This document shows positions 34,133 to 42,789 of a stretch of DNA of 56,431 nucleotides, piece by piece. The notes under the pieces are model-generated. The model worked only from the letters and a program-made list of their open reading frames with translations, was not told the origin of the DNA and ran no database searches. The DNA comes from Clostridiales bacterium (GTDB lineage Bacteria; Bacillota; Clostridia; Lachnospirales; Lachnospiraceae). Numbering within the stretch: position 1 is the stretch's first letter; every line of letters starts with the position of its first letter. Made by a program: the position numbers and the translations under genes. The stretch spans positions 1-56,431 of the forward strand of contig JAGZHZ010000016.1 of assembly GCA_018366495.1 (NCBI GenBank). Direction: 5' to 3'.

Positions 34133-35005
34133 ATGCAGGGAAAAATTGTGAAGGGAATTGCCGGATTCTATTATGTAGACGTAATAGGATCCGGTGTATA
34201 TGAATGTAAGGCAAAAGGAATCTTCCGAAAAGAAAAGAAAAAGCCTCTGGTGGGAGATTATGCCGTTATTGATGTCATTGACGAAGAGAAAAAGACAGGG
34301 AATCTGATCGAGATCTGTCCCAGAAAAAATACATTAATCCGGCCAGCAGTAGCCAACGTCGATCAGGCGTTGGTTATTTTTGCGGTTTCCAGGCCGAATC
34401 CAAATCTGGGACTTCTGGATCGTTTCCTTGTGACAATGGCACGTCAGGGGCTTCCGACGGTCATCTGCTTTAATAAGCTGGATTTGAAAGAAGAATGTGA
34501 GGATCTGCGCCGCATCTATGAAAAAAGCGGATGTCGTGTGATTTTCACAAGCACAAAGACAAATGAGGGGATCGAAGATGTAAAAAAATTACTTTCTGGA
34601 AAGACGACAACCGTAGCAGGACCGTCCGGAGTCGGAAAATCTTCTATGATTAATCTGTTATACCCTCATGCTGAGATGGAAATCGGAGAGGTGAGCCAGA
34701 AAATTGAACGCGGAAAGCATACAACGCGCCACAGCGAGCTGTTTCGCATTGAAAAAGAGACGTATTTGATTGATACGCCAGGATTCAGTTCACTGTATCT
34801 GGAGAATCTGGAGGCAAATGAACTGAAAAATTATTTTCCAGAATTTGAACCGTATGAGCAGAGCTGTCGTTTTCTGGGCTGTGTTCATGCAAAAGAACCG
34901 GACTGTGCAGTGAAAATGGCAGTTTCCGATGGAGAAATCAGTAAAGAACGATATGATAGTTACCTTGGCTTATACGAGGAACTGAAAGAAAAAAGGAGGT
35001 ACTAA
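34133..35005 (+). CDS. rsgA: Ribosome small-subunit-dependent GTPase A
   Basis: A 290-residue circularly permuted GTPase that checks 30S assembly. Motif order is G4 (FNKLDL), G1 (GPSGVGKSSMINLL), G3 (DTPGFSSL), as expected for this family, after an OB fold. The C-terminal zinc knuckle is CRFLGCVHAKEPDC. I chose ATG 34133, with GGAG 7 bases upstream; the longer frame at 34079 overlaps the end of prkC. It begins 4 bases after the prkC stop. Confidence 0.95.
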   Translation: MQGKIVKGIAGFYYVDVIGSGVYECKAKGIFRKEKKKPLVGDYAVIDVIDEEKKTGNLIEICPRKNTLIRPAVANVDQALVIFAVSRPNPNLGLLDRFLVTMARQGLPTVICFNKLDLKEECEDLRRIYEKSGCRVIFTSTKTNEGIEDVKKLLSGKTTTVAGPSGVGKSSMINLLYPHAEMEIGEVSQKIERGKHTTRHSELFRIEKETYLIDTPGFSSLYLENLEANELKNYFPEFEPYEQSCRFLGCVHAKEPDCAVKMAVSDGEISKERYDSYLGLYEELKEKRRY

Positions 35006-35006
35006 T

Positions 35007-35669
35007 GTGAATATTTTATCGCCGTCAATTTTAGCAGCAGATTTTAAGCATTTAGGCGAACAGATTCAGACAGTGGATCAGGCAGGAGCACAGTATATTC
35101 ATATTGATGTAATGGATGGGATGTTTGTGCCGAGCATTTCATTTGGAATGCCGGTGATCTCCTCTGTCCGTTCTGTCACACAGAAAGTGTTTGATGTCCA
35201 TCTGATGATTCAGAACCCGGAGCGATATATTGAAGAATTTGCAAAATGCGGGGCAGACCTTATCACCGTTCATGCGGAAGCGTGTCAGCATCTGGATCGG
35301 GTGATCCAGCAGATTCATGATCTGGGACGAAAAGCAGGAGTTGCTTTAAATCCTGCCACTCCTCTGAATGTGCTGGAGTATGTACTGGACAAAGTGGATA
35401 TGGTACTTTTGATGACTGTCAATCCGGGATTTGGAGGGCAGAAATATCTGGATTCCTGCACAAGAAAGATTACTCAGCTGAGAAGCTGGCTCGATGAAAT
35501 GGGATATGACACAGATATTGAAGTAGATGGAGGAATCAATAAAGAAACGATTCACACGGTCTTGAAAGCGGGAGCAAATGTAATTGTTGCCGGTTCCAGT
35601 GTCTTTGGAGGAGAGGCCGGCAAAAATACAGAAGAACTTTTGAAGATTATGAAAACGTATGAGGCTTGA
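35007..35669 (+). CDS. rpe: Ribulose-phosphate 3-epimerase
   Basis: A 220-residue TIM-barrel epimerase interconverting ribulose-5-phosphate and xylulose-5-phosphate. Family motifs are SPSILAADF at the N-terminus, HIDVMDGMFVP, HLMIQNPE, MTVNPGFGGQKY and EVDGGINKET. Start is GTG 35007 behind GGAGGT, only one base past the rsgA stop; an ATG two bases upstream is out of frame and followed at once by a stop. It sits in the conserved rsgA-rpe-thi80 order. Confidence 0.96.
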   Translation: MNILSPSILAADFKHLGEQIQTVDQAGAQYIHIDVMDGMFVPSISFGMPVISSVRSVTQKVFDVHLMIQNPERYIEEFAKCGADLITVHAEACQHLDRVIQQIHDLGRKAGVALNPATPLNVLEYVLDKVDMVLLMTVNPGFGGQKYLDSCTRKITQLRSWLDEMGYDTDIEVDGGINKETIHTVLKAGANVIVAGSSVFGGEAGKNTEELLKIMKTYEA

Positions 35670-35673
35670 GGAA

Positions 35674-36324
35674 ATGAAGACGGCAGTCATTGTGACAGGA
35701 GGGAGAATTGAAAAAGAATTTGTGTCCTCTTTTTTGAAAAAAACTCCTTATGATTATCTGATCGGCGTGGATCACGGAATAGAATTTCTGAGACAGGAGA
35801 ATAAAATCCCGACGCATATTGTGGGAGATTTCGATTCTTCCTGTGAGGAAACACTGAATTGGTTCAAAGAAAAAAAGAAGATTGAGATCCGCAGATTTTT
35901 GCCGGAAAAGGATGAGACAGACACACAGATTGCAGTGGGTCTGGCGATGGAACTGCGATGTGACACAATTTATATTCTGGGAGGAAGCGGCACAAGAATA
36001 GATCATTTGCTTGGAAACCTTCAGATTTTATCAAAGCCATTTCAAAAAGGAATCCGATGTTATCTGATTGATTCACATAATAAAATTCAGCTTTGCAGAA
36101 AGTATCTGAAGCTGAAAAAGACAGAACAGTTTGGAAAATATGTTTCTCTGATTCCGCATGGCGAGAAGGCTTCAGGAATAACACTAAAAGGTTTTTATTA
36201 TCCGTTGTCTGACGCCGTATTGGACAACACAACGGCGCTTGGAATCAGCAATGAGATTGTGGAGGAAGAGGCAGAAATCTTTGTGGAGACAGGAGATTTA
36301 TTTGTGATTGAATCGAGAGATTAA
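35674..36324 (+). CDS. Thiamine pyrophosphokinase
   Basis: A 216-residue kinase that converts thiamine to thiamine pyrophosphate. The N-terminal GVDHGIEFL and HIVGDFDS carry the catalytic Asp residues, and ETDTQIAV and GGSGTRIDHLLGNLQIL follow; the C-terminal thiamine-binding sheet includes GLKG-like TLKGFYYPLSDA and LGISNEI. ATG 35674 is preferred because AGG lies 9 bases upstream; ATG 35659, inside rpe, is possible and would add five residues. It ends the long operon. Confidence 0.9.
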   Translation: MKTAVIVTGGRIEKEFVSSFLKKTPYDYLIGVDHGIEFLRQENKIPTHIVGDFDSSCEETLNWFKEKKKIEIRRFLPEKDETDTQIAVGLAMELRCDTIYILGGSGTRIDHLLGNLQILSKPFQKGIRCYLIDSHNKIQLCRKYLKLKKTEQFGKYVSLIPHGEKASGITLKGFYYPLSDAVLDNTTALGISNEIVEEEAEIFVETGDLFVIESRD

Positions 36325-36362
36325 AGTGGCGATTGCTGTCGAAACTTGAATGTCGGAATTGC

Positions 36363-36392
36363 TTGCAATCTTGTCAGAATATGTGCTAAACT
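36363..36392 (+). promoter_or_regulatory. Possible promoter for ychF
   Basis: TTGCAA (36363-36368), 18 bases, TAAACT (36387-36392): each box matches four of six consensus positions. The gap 36325-36449 shows nothing else. Confidence 0.4.
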
Positions 36393-36449
36393 TAACAGTG
36401 TTAAGGAATAAATACTTAGAAAGAATACAAAACAGGAAGGAATATACAA

Positions 36450-37547
36450 ATGAAGTTAGGTATTGTAGGTTTACCAAATGTAGGAAAAAGTACGTTGTTT
36501 AATTCTTTAACAAAGGCCGGTGCAGAATCAGCAAATTATCCATTCTGCACGATTGATCCGAATGTAGGAGTGGTTATGGTTCCGGACGAAAGACTGAATC
36601 TTTTGGCTGACTTGTATCATTCTGCAAAGGTGACACCGGCTGTCATCGAATTTGTGGATATTGCAGGACTTGTAAAAGGTGCATCAAAAGGGGAAGGTCT
36701 GGGAAATCAGTTTCTTGCCAATATCCGTGAAGTAGATGCGATCGTTCACGTTGTACGCTGCTTTGAAGATCCGAACGTAATCCATGTAGACGGCAGTGTA
36801 GATCCAGTGCGCGATATCGAAACCATCAATCTGGAGCTGATCTTTTCTGATCTTGAGATTCTGGAGAGAAGAATTTCAAAGACAGCAAGAGGGGCAAGAA
36901 ACGATAAGACACTTGCAAAAGAGCTGGATTTAATGAACAGGCTGAAAGAACATCTTGAGGCAGGAAAACCGGCAATCACTTTTGAGACAGATGATGAGGA
37001 AGAACAGCAGTGGCTGGCATCCTATAATCTGCTGACAGGAAAACCGGTGATTTTTGCGGCAAATGTTGCAGAAGACGATCTGGCAGATGATGGAGAGTCC
37101 AATCCTTACGTTCAGCAGGTGCGCGACCATGCAAAAGAGCAGAACAGTGAAGTGTTTGTGATCTGCGCGCAGATTGAACAGGAAATTGCAGAACTGGATG
37201 ATGATGAAAAAAAGATGTTCTTAGAGGATTTAGGACTGAAAGAATCCGGTCTGGAAAAACTGATTAAGGCAAGCTACAGTCTTCTGGGATTGATCAGTTA
37301 TCTGACAGCAGGAGAGACAGAGACAAGAGCGTGGACAATCAAAAAAGGAACAAAGGCCCCTGGCGCAGCGGGAAAGATTCACTCTGATTTTGAACGTGGA
37401 TTTATCCGTGCCGAGGTTGTAAACTATCAGGATCTTTTAGACTGTAAAAGCTATGCTGCGGCAAAAGAAAAAGGTCTGGTAGGGCTGGAAGGAAAAGACT
37501 ATGTGGTAAAAGACGGAGATGTAATTTTATTCCGTTTCAATGTCTGA
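36450..37547 (+). CDS. ychF: Redox-regulated ATPase/GTPase YchF (OLA1 family)
   Basis: A 365-residue Obg-like P-loop protein that binds ATP in preference to GTP and associates with ribosomes. GLPNVGKSTLFN (residues 6-17) is the P-loop, DIAGLVKGASKGEGLGNQFL the G3/switch region, and the C-terminal TGS domain carries EVFVICAQIEQEIAEL and the ending AAKEKGLVGLEGKDYVVKDGD (shown in part). A good AGGAAGG ribosome binding site precedes ATG 36450. Confidence 0.97.
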   Translation: MKLGIVGLPNVGKSTLFNSLTKAGAESANYPFCTIDPNVGVVMVPDERLNLLADLYHSAKVTPAVIEFVDIAGLVKGASKGEGLGNQFLANIREVDAIVHVVRCFEDPNVIHVDGSVDPVRDIETINLELIFSDLEILERRISKTARGARNDKTLAKELDLMNRLKEHLEAGKPAITFETDDEEEQQWLASYNLLTGKPVIFAANVAEDDLADDGESNPYVQQVRDHAKEQNSEVFVICAQIEQEIAELDDDEKKMFLEDLGLKESGLEKLIKASYSLLGLISYLTAGETETRAWTIKKGTKAPGAAGKIHSDFERGFIRAEVVNYQDLLDCKSYAAAKEKGLVGLEGKDYVVKDGDVILFRFNV

Positions 37548-37572
37548 CAACAGTATATTTAGGAGAAAATGA

Positions 37573-38454
37573 ATGACAGATACGATAGGTTTCCCAAATC
37601 TTGGGATTACTCTGGAACATGTAGGGAAGTCATTTGAAATTTTTGGCTTTCCGATTGCCTTTTACGGAATCATCATAGGAATTGCAATTCTATCCGGAGC
37701 TTATTTTGCCATGGCAGTGGCAAAAAAGACGCATCAGGACTCGGAATTTTATTTTGATCTGACGATGATTGCAGTTGTTACTTCACTGTTAGGGGCAAGG
37801 CTTTATTATGTGATTTTTTCGTGGGAGGATTACAAAGACAATGTGTGGGAGATCTTTGATTTTAGAAGCGGCGGTCTGGCAATTTATGGAGGAATTATTG
37901 CAGGTGTGCTGACGGCATACCTGTTTTCAAAACGAAGGAAAAAGAAATTCCTTTTAGTGGCTGATACGGCTTGCACTGGTCTGATTCTGGGACAGATTAT
38001 CGGCAGATGGGGGAATTTCTTTAACAGAGAAGCTTTTGGGGAGTATACGAATAATCTGCTCGCTATGAGACTGCCTCTTGACGCAGTCAGACAGAGCGAA
38101 GTCACTGAAAAAATGCTGGAGCATATGCAGGTGATCGACGGGGTGAATTATATTCAGGTACATCCTACTTTTTTATATGAGTCCCTGTGGAATTTAGGTG
38201 TTCTTGTATTTTTAGTTTGGTATACAAAGAGAAAAAAATTTGATGGCGAAGTTTTTTTGCTTTATTTAATGGGATATGGATTAGGCCGGGCATGGATTGA
38301 AGGCTTAAGAACAGATCAGCTTCTGTTCCCTGTATTGGGATTTCCAGTATCACAGGTGCTGGCAGTTCTTTTAGTTTTCGTCTCTCTCGGAATAATTCTG
38401 GCAAAGAGAATAAAAGACAAAAAACAAAAGAGAGCAGGTGGCACGAATGAGTAA
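37573..38454 (+). CDS. lgt: Prolipoprotein diacylglyceryl transferase
   Basis: A 293-residue integral membrane enzyme that adds diacylglycerol from phosphatidylglycerol to the lipobox Cys of prelipoproteins. At least seven hydrophobic helices are visible. Signature elements are SGGLAIYGGIIAG, GRWGNFFNREAFG (about residues 143-155), HPTFLYESLWN and LGRAWIEGLRTDQL. It begins 25 bases after ychF. The 3' end overlaps an 8-base start region of a Spo0E-like gene. Confidence 0.95.
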   Translation: MTDTIGFPNLGITLEHVGKSFEIFGFPIAFYGIIIGIAILSGAYFAMAVAKKTHQDSEFYFDLTMIAVVTSLLGARLYYVIFSWEDYKDNVWEIFDFRSGGLAIYGGIIAGVLTAYLFSKRRKKKFLLVADTACTGLILGQIIGRWGNFFNREAFGEYTNNLLAMRLPLDAVRQSEVTEKMLEHMQVIDGVNYIQVHPTFLYESLWNLGVLVFLVWYTKRKKFDGEVFLLYLMGYGLGRAWIEGLRTDQLLFPVLGFPVSQVLAVLLVFVSLGIILAKRIKDKKQKRAGGTNE

Positions 38455-38590
38455 AAGAGAAATGCTGAAAAAAAGAATTGAGGAAGAACGCCGAAAACTA
38501 GATGAAATGCTTGCACAGGAAAAAAGCTCAGATGAAATTTATGAGCAGAGCGTCACCTTAGACCGCCTGATAGAAGAATATCTAGTATAA
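38447..38590 (+). CDS. Spo0E-like aspartyl-phosphate phosphatase (47 aa)
   Basis: A 47-residue helical hairpin protein. MSKREMLKKRIEEERRKLDEM then a loop and IYEQSVTLDRLIEEYL match the Spo0E fold, whose SxxLD core (here SVTLD at about residues 35-39) removes phosphate from Spo0A and so restrains sporulation. ATG 38447 overlaps the last codons of lgt by 8 bases and is preceded by AGGTGG, so it is translated from the lgt message. It is shorter than 60 residues and easily missed. Confidence 0.7.
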   Translation: MSKREMLKKRIEEERRKLDEMLAQEKSSDEIYEQSVTLDRLIEEYLV

Positions 38591-38636
38591 CAAATCAATG
38601 GCAAATCATATTTTGGCGTAAAGGTATGGACAGGGG

Positions 38637-38684
38637 AAAAGACAGTTTTTTCGTGCTGCGCACGAAAAGAAACTGTCTTTTTTT
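38637..38684. terminator. Intrinsic terminator after the Spo0E-like gene
   Basis: AAAAGACAGTTT (38637-38648) pairs with AAACTGTCTTTT (38670-38681) around an inner CGTGC/GCACG stem, followed by a T-run. Confidence 0.9.
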
Positions 38685-38740
38685 CACCCATGCCTGTGCT
38701 GCAGTGCTTTTTAAGAAATAATAAGGAAAAATAAGATACT

Positions 38741-38770
38741 TTGTCAGCATAATTGTGCAATATGTATAAT
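38741..38770 (+). promoter_or_regulatory. dcw cluster promoter P1
   Basis: TTGTCA (38741-38746), 18 bases, TATAAT (38765-38770). Confidence 0.65.
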
Positions 38771-38829
38771 TTCCAGGATGTCAGAGGGGAAATTTTGAAA
38801 TGTTTTCGTTCAGTTTCTTCAATTTAGGG

Positions 38830-38858
38830 TTGTATTTTGGCGGGAACTGAGCTATGAT
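38830..38858 (+). promoter_or_regulatory. dcw cluster promoter P2
   Basis: TTGTAT (38830-38835), 17 bases, TATGAT (38853-38858), giving a leader of about 60 bases before rsmH at 38924. Confidence 0.65.
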
Positions 38859-38923
38859 AAAAGCACAGTTTAAAACGAAAGAAAAAGTATAAGGCTGATA
38901 AGGTCAGATGGGAGCGATCAGAT

Positions 38924-39871
38924 ATGGAATTTAAACATAAGTCAGTATTGCTGGAAGAAACCATAGAGGCCCTTCAGATCAAACCAGATGGCATTTATAT
39001 CGATGGCACACTGGGAGGAGGCGGTCATTCATATGAGATTTGCAAAAGACTGTCTGGGAAAGGTCGCCTGATCGGGATTGATCAGGATGCAGATGCGATC
39101 GATGCGGCTAAAAAACGATTGGAAGAATTTGGGGATAAAGTCACAGTTGTCAGGAGCAACTACTGCGAGATCAAAGAAATCATGAGCAGTCTCGGAGTAG
39201 AAAAGGCAGACGGAATACTGCTGGATTTAGGAGTTTCCTCCTATCAGCTGGATACAGCCGAACGAGGATTTACATATCGGGAAGATGTTCCTCTTGATAT
39301 GAGAATGGATCAGAGGCAGACGATGACAGCGAGAGACATTGTGAATGGATACAGTGAGAAAGAGTTATATCGGATTATCCGGGATTACGGAGAAGATAAA
39401 TTTGCCAAAAATATTGCAAAACACATTGTTATGGCAAGACAGAAAAAAGAGCTGGAGACGACGGGAGAGCTGATTGAGATTATAAAAAATGCGATTCCGG
39501 CGAAAGTCAGAGCGGCAGGAGGCCATCCTGCGAAAAGAACATTTCAGGCGATCCGGATTGAACTGAATCGGGAGCTGGATGTGCTGAGAGATTCTTTGGG
39601 GGATATGATTGATTTTCTGAACGATGGGGGGAGGATGTGCGTGATCACCTTCCATTCTCTGGAGGATCGTATTGTAAAGACGATTTTCAGAGAAAAAGAA
39701 GATCCATGTATCTGTCCGAGAGAATTTCCAGTGTGTGTATGCGGCAGAAAATCGAAAGGAAAAGTAATCACGAGAAAGCCGATTATTCCGAGTGAGGAAG
39801 AGCTTTTAGAAAACAAACGTGCCAAGAGTTCAAAACTTCGTGTATTCGAGCGCAGATACGAAGAAGAATAG
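38924..39871 (+). CDS. rsmH: 16S rRNA (cytosine-1402-N4)-methyltransferase
   Basis: A 315-residue SAM methyltransferase (formerly MraW). HKSVLLEETIEAL starts the protein; the SAM loop is IDGTLGGGGHS (residues 26-36), with GIDQDADAI, LLDLGVSSYQLD and the C-terminal FHSLEDRIVK. It heads the dcw cluster here because mraZ is missing. The stop is followed at once by the hairpin at 39875. Confidence 0.96.
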   Translation: MEFKHKSVLLEETIEALQIKPDGIYIDGTLGGGGHSYEICKRLSGKGRLIGIDQDADAIDAAKKRLEEFGDKVTVVRSNYCEIKEIMSSLGVEKADGILLDLGVSSYQLDTAERGFTYREDVPLDMRMDQRQTMTARDIVNGYSEKELYRIIRDYGEDKFAKNIAKHIVMARQKKELETTGELIEIIKNAIPAKVRAAGGHPAKRTFQAIRIELNRELDVLRDSLGDMIDFLNDGGRMCVITFHSLEDRIVKTIFREKEDPCICPREFPVCVCGRKSKGKVITRKPIIPSEEELLENKRAKSSKLRVFERRYEEE

Positions 39872-39874
39872 AGG

Positions 39875-39911
39875 AATCTCAACAGGAAGAAAAGTCCGTT
39901 GAGATTATTTT
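39875..39911 (+). terminator. Terminator-like hairpin (possible attenuator) between rsmH and ftsL
   Basis: AATCTCAAC (39875-39883) pairs perfectly with GTTGAGATT (39898-39906) across a 14-base loop, followed by ATTTTTC. It sits four bases after the rsmH stop inside the dcw unit, so it may reduce rather than end transcription. Confidence 0.6.
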
Positions 39912-40006
39912 TCGACGATATAGAGAGACGATGAGAGTATAAGAGAAGGCAGCAATCGTTCTGCCAAAGAGCTACCTTAAGATGGCACAGGGGAGAAATT
40001 ATAATT

Positions 40007-40534
40007 ATGAATGGAACAGTAAAACGACCGAATAATGATTACCGAAGAAATGTCGGGAAGCAAGACAATAAAATATATGTATACGGCAATACTGTTCGAC
40101 AGATAAATGCAGCACCGGCAAGGCGGAGAGAACAGACAAGGGAAGTACAGCATCAGGCAGCGAGGAACAGAAAATCAAGTGCCTCCGCGCGCAGAAGCCG
40201 GATCAGAGCACGGCAGATTACGTCACCTTACGCAGTTTTTCTGACGGTAGTGGCAGTGATTACATCTGTTGTATGTATGAACTATATGCAGTTAAAATCG
40301 AGAAATACAACGTATCAGGCAGAATTGATTCAGAAAGCAAGCAGTATCAGTGAAGTGAAAATGCGAAATGATGCCGCTTATGAAAAAGTCATGTCCTCGA
40401 TTGATCTGGAGCATGTAAGAGATGTGGCAATTACACAGCTTGGTATGGTTTACGCCGAGGAAGGACAGATTATTTCTTACAGCAGCCAGGAGAGAGATTA
40501 CATCAGACAGTATAGTGATGTTCCAGTAGAGTAA
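40007..40534 (+). CDS. ftsL: Cell division protein FtsL-like
   Basis: A 175-residue single-pass protein in the ftsL position. An unusually long basic cytoplasmic part (residues 1-72, rich in Arg, Asn and Gln) precedes a transmembrane helix at about 74-97, followed by an extracellular coiled coil (about 98-145) with ISEVKMRNDAAYEKV, and a short tail. FtsL is poorly conserved, so the call rests on position, topology and the coiled coil. It lies 14 bases before the first PBP. Confidence 0.75.
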   Translation: MNGTVKRPNNDYRRNVGKQDNKIYVYGNTVRQINAAPARRREQTREVQHQAARNRKSSASARRSRIRARQITSPYAVFLTVVAVITSVVCMNYMQLKSRNTTYQAELIQKASSISEVKMRNDAAYEKVMSSIDLEHVRDVAITQLGMVYAEEGQIISYSSQERDYIRQYSDVPVE

Positions 40535-40548
40535 GTAGGTGTAAAAGA

Positions 40549-42732
40549 TTGACATCCAGAAAAAAGAAAAAAAAGAGAGCAGGACAGAGAAACAGAATCG
40601 ACAAGAGGGAAAAAAAGTTTGATTTTTTTATGCAGAAAAAATTGCTGCTTCTGTTTGGAATCGTCGTTGTAGTTTTTTTCCTTTTAAATTTCAGAATAGC
40701 AGGGATTACTCTGGAAAACGGGGAAGAGTATACACAGCAGGTTTTGTCGCAGAAGTATTATGACAGCGTCACGATTCCGTACAAACGCGGCGATATTGTA
40801 GACCGAAACGGAAATATCTTTGCCAGAAGTGAAAAAGTTTGCAATGTGGTTTTGGACTGCTTTGCAATCAACAGTGATTCAGATTTTCTGGAGCCTACTT
40901 TGGAGGCTTTAGAACAGATTTTTGAGATTGATAAAAATGAAGTCCGCGGGATAATAACAGCAGAGGAGACGAAAGAAAGCAGATATCAGGTTATTCTAAA
41001 GGACGTAGATTTTGAAAAAGAGCAGGAATTTGAGAAACTGACAGAGATAGAAGAAATTCCGGACGATGCCTCTGAGAGTGAAAAAGCGAGAATCAAAGGG
41101 GATAACGCATGGAAAAGCTGTGTAAAAGGAGTATGGTTTGAGGAAAGCTATATCCGGGAGTATCCGATGAACAGTATGGCAAGCACTGTAGTTGGATTTT
41201 CAAATAAAGCAAATGACGGAGTTGCAGGGCTGGAATTATATTACAACGATATTTTGAATGGAACAAATGGAAGAGAATATGGGTATCTGACAGAACAGTC
41301 TGAATTGGAGCGAAAGATTGTAGAACCTCAGGACGGGAACCGGCTTGTGACAACGATTGACATGAATATCCAGCGTGTGGTAGAGAAATATTTAAATGAA
41401 ATTGAACAGGAACATGCGTCAACCGGACCAGAACAGATCAGAGGAAATCTGGGAAGTCAAAATACAGGCATCATTGTGGCAGATCCAAATACAGGAGAAA
41501 TTCTGGCGATGGCCACAAATCGGGGATACGACTTAAACGATCCGTTTAATCTGGAAGGCTGGTATACAGACGAAGAGGTCGCTGGTTTTGACGATACACA
41601 GTATTCAGAGGCAGTAAATGACCGATGGAAGAATTATTGCGTTCAGGACAGCTTTGAACCTGGTTCCACATTTAAATCGATGACAATTGCTTCCGGGCTG
41701 GAGCTGGGGGCAATCAGCGACAACGATACCTTTTATTGCGATGGAGGAGAACAGCTTCCTGATTATTATATCGGATGTAATAATCTGGCAGGTCATGGAA
41801 TGCAGACCGTCTCGCAGGCAATGGAGAACTCATGCAATGATGCGCTGATGGAGATTGCCAAGAGAATCGGGATCGAATCATTCTGTGAATATCAGGAACT
41901 GTTCAATTTTGGAAAAAGGACAGGGATTGATCTGCCGAATGAGAGTTCCGGAATTGTGTTTGACACGCAGTCTATGGGAGAGGTAGAACTTGCGACTTGT
42001 TCTTTTGGTCAGGGTCTGACCTGTACGATGATTCAGGAATTAGCTGCGACGTGTGCGATCGTAAACGGGGGATATTATTATCAGCCGCATCTTGTAAAAC
42101 AGATTCAGGATGCAGATGGAGGCGTGGTAAAGAACATTGATCCTGTTTTAATCCGTCAGGTAATCTCAGAAAAGAATTCAGAACAAGTCCGTGATTACAT
42201 GGAAAAAGTAGTGACAGAAGGTACTGGTAAATATGCACAGGTTCCAGGATATCGCGTCGGCGGAAAAACAGGTACGGCTGAGATCGTAAAAGATGGCCAG
42301 CGTGTGGAGGATCGATATGTTGTATCTTTCATCGGCTTTGTGCCGGCAGATGATCCACAGATTGTAATTTATGTCGTAGTTGATCAGCCGAATGTAGAAA
42401 AACAGGAGCAAGGTTCTTTTACACAGGTGGTGGCCAGAAAAATTTTGATGGAAATTCTGCCATATTTAAAGATTTATCCGACAGAAGAGATCACAGATGA
42501 ACTGCTGCAGACACTTGGCATCACAAGGGAGGAAGCGACAGAAGGAATGCGCCTTTCGGATTCTGGGACAACGAGCAATGAACTGATCGGAGACAGTTCG
42601 GACTATCAGAATTTAAACGAAGGAGAATGGGCAGGAAACCAGAACTTTCCAGTGCCTCCTGAGGGTGAAAATATCGAAGGAGCCGACGAGCTGTATCAGG
42701 GAGGTATGTACCAGGCCGACTTGTATCAATAG
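40549..42732 (+). CDS. ftsI: Class B penicillin-binding protein (FtsI/Pbp2B type)
   Basis: A 727-residue septal transpeptidase that crosslinks peptidoglycan. A basic N-terminus and transmembrane helix (about 30-50) precede a dimerisation domain with RGDIVDRNGNIFA. The catalytic Ser is S373 in GSTFKS, with SCN at 428-430 and KTG at 573-575, so all three motifs are normal. About 70 extra residues of Asn, Glu and Gln-rich tail follow the domain, with no PASTA repeat visible. The start is a TTG at 40549, placed after AGGTG, 15 bases past ftsL. It ends just before a strong terminator hairpin. Confidence 0.93.
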   Translation: MTSRKKKKKRAGQRNRIDKREKKFDFFMQKKLLLLFGIVVVVFFLLNFRIAGITLENGEEYTQQVLSQKYYDSVTIPYKRGDIVDRNGNIFARSEKVCNVVLDCFAINSDSDFLEPTLEALEQIFEIDKNEVRGIITAEETKESRYQVILKDVDFEKEQEFEKLTEIEEIPDDASESEKARIKGDNAWKSCVKGVWFEESYIREYPMNSMASTVVGFSNKANDGVAGLELYYNDILNGTNGREYGYLTEQSELERKIVEPQDGNRLVTTIDMNIQRVVEKYLNEIEQEHASTGPEQIRGNLGSQNTGIIVADPNTGEILAMATNRGYDLNDPFNLEGWYTDEEVAGFDDTQYSEAVNDRWKNYCVQDSFEPGSTFKSMTIASGLELGAISDNDTFYCDGGEQLPDYYIGCNNLAGHGMQTVSQAMENSCNDALMEIAKRIGIESFCEYQELFNFGKRTGIDLPNESSGIVFDTQSMGEVELATCSFGQGLTCTMIQELAATCAIVNGGYYYQPHLVKQIQDADGGVVKNIDPVLIRQVISEKNSEQVRDYMEKVVTEGTGKYAQVPGYRVGGKTGTAEIVKDGQRVEDRYVVSFIGFVPADDPQIVIYVVVDQPNVEKQEQGSFTQVVARKILMEILPYLKIYPTEEITDELLQTLGITREEATEGMRLSDSGTTSNELIGDSSDYQNLNEGEWAGNQNFPVPPEGENIEGADELYQGGMYQADLYQ

Positions 42733-42738
42733 ACATAT

Positions 42739-42789
42739 CCTCATAAAAGCAGAAATACATTGTATTAAAGCTTTTATGAGGTTTTTTTT
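42739..42789 (+). terminator. Perfect terminator hairpin overlapping the next gene's ribosome binding site
   Basis: CCTCATAAAAGC (42739-42750) pairs over 12 bp with GCTTTTATGAGG (42770-42781), then eight T residues (42782-42789), then the ATG of the next gene at 42790. The only possible Shine-Dalgarno, GAGG at 42778-42781, is the end of the 3' arm, with the T-run as the 8-base spacer. So one structure can stop transcription and, if read through, hide the ribosome binding site. Confidence 0.9.

Larger units (their letters stand above)
38591..38923. other. Intergenic region 38591-38923
   Basis: 333 bases between the Spo0E-like gene and rsmH. Holds a strong terminator (38637-38684) and two promoter-like sequences for the dcw cluster. 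No mraZ gene is present, and no MraZ-type repeated GGGA boxes are clear beyond single GGGGAA and GGGAAC words. Confidence 0.7.
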
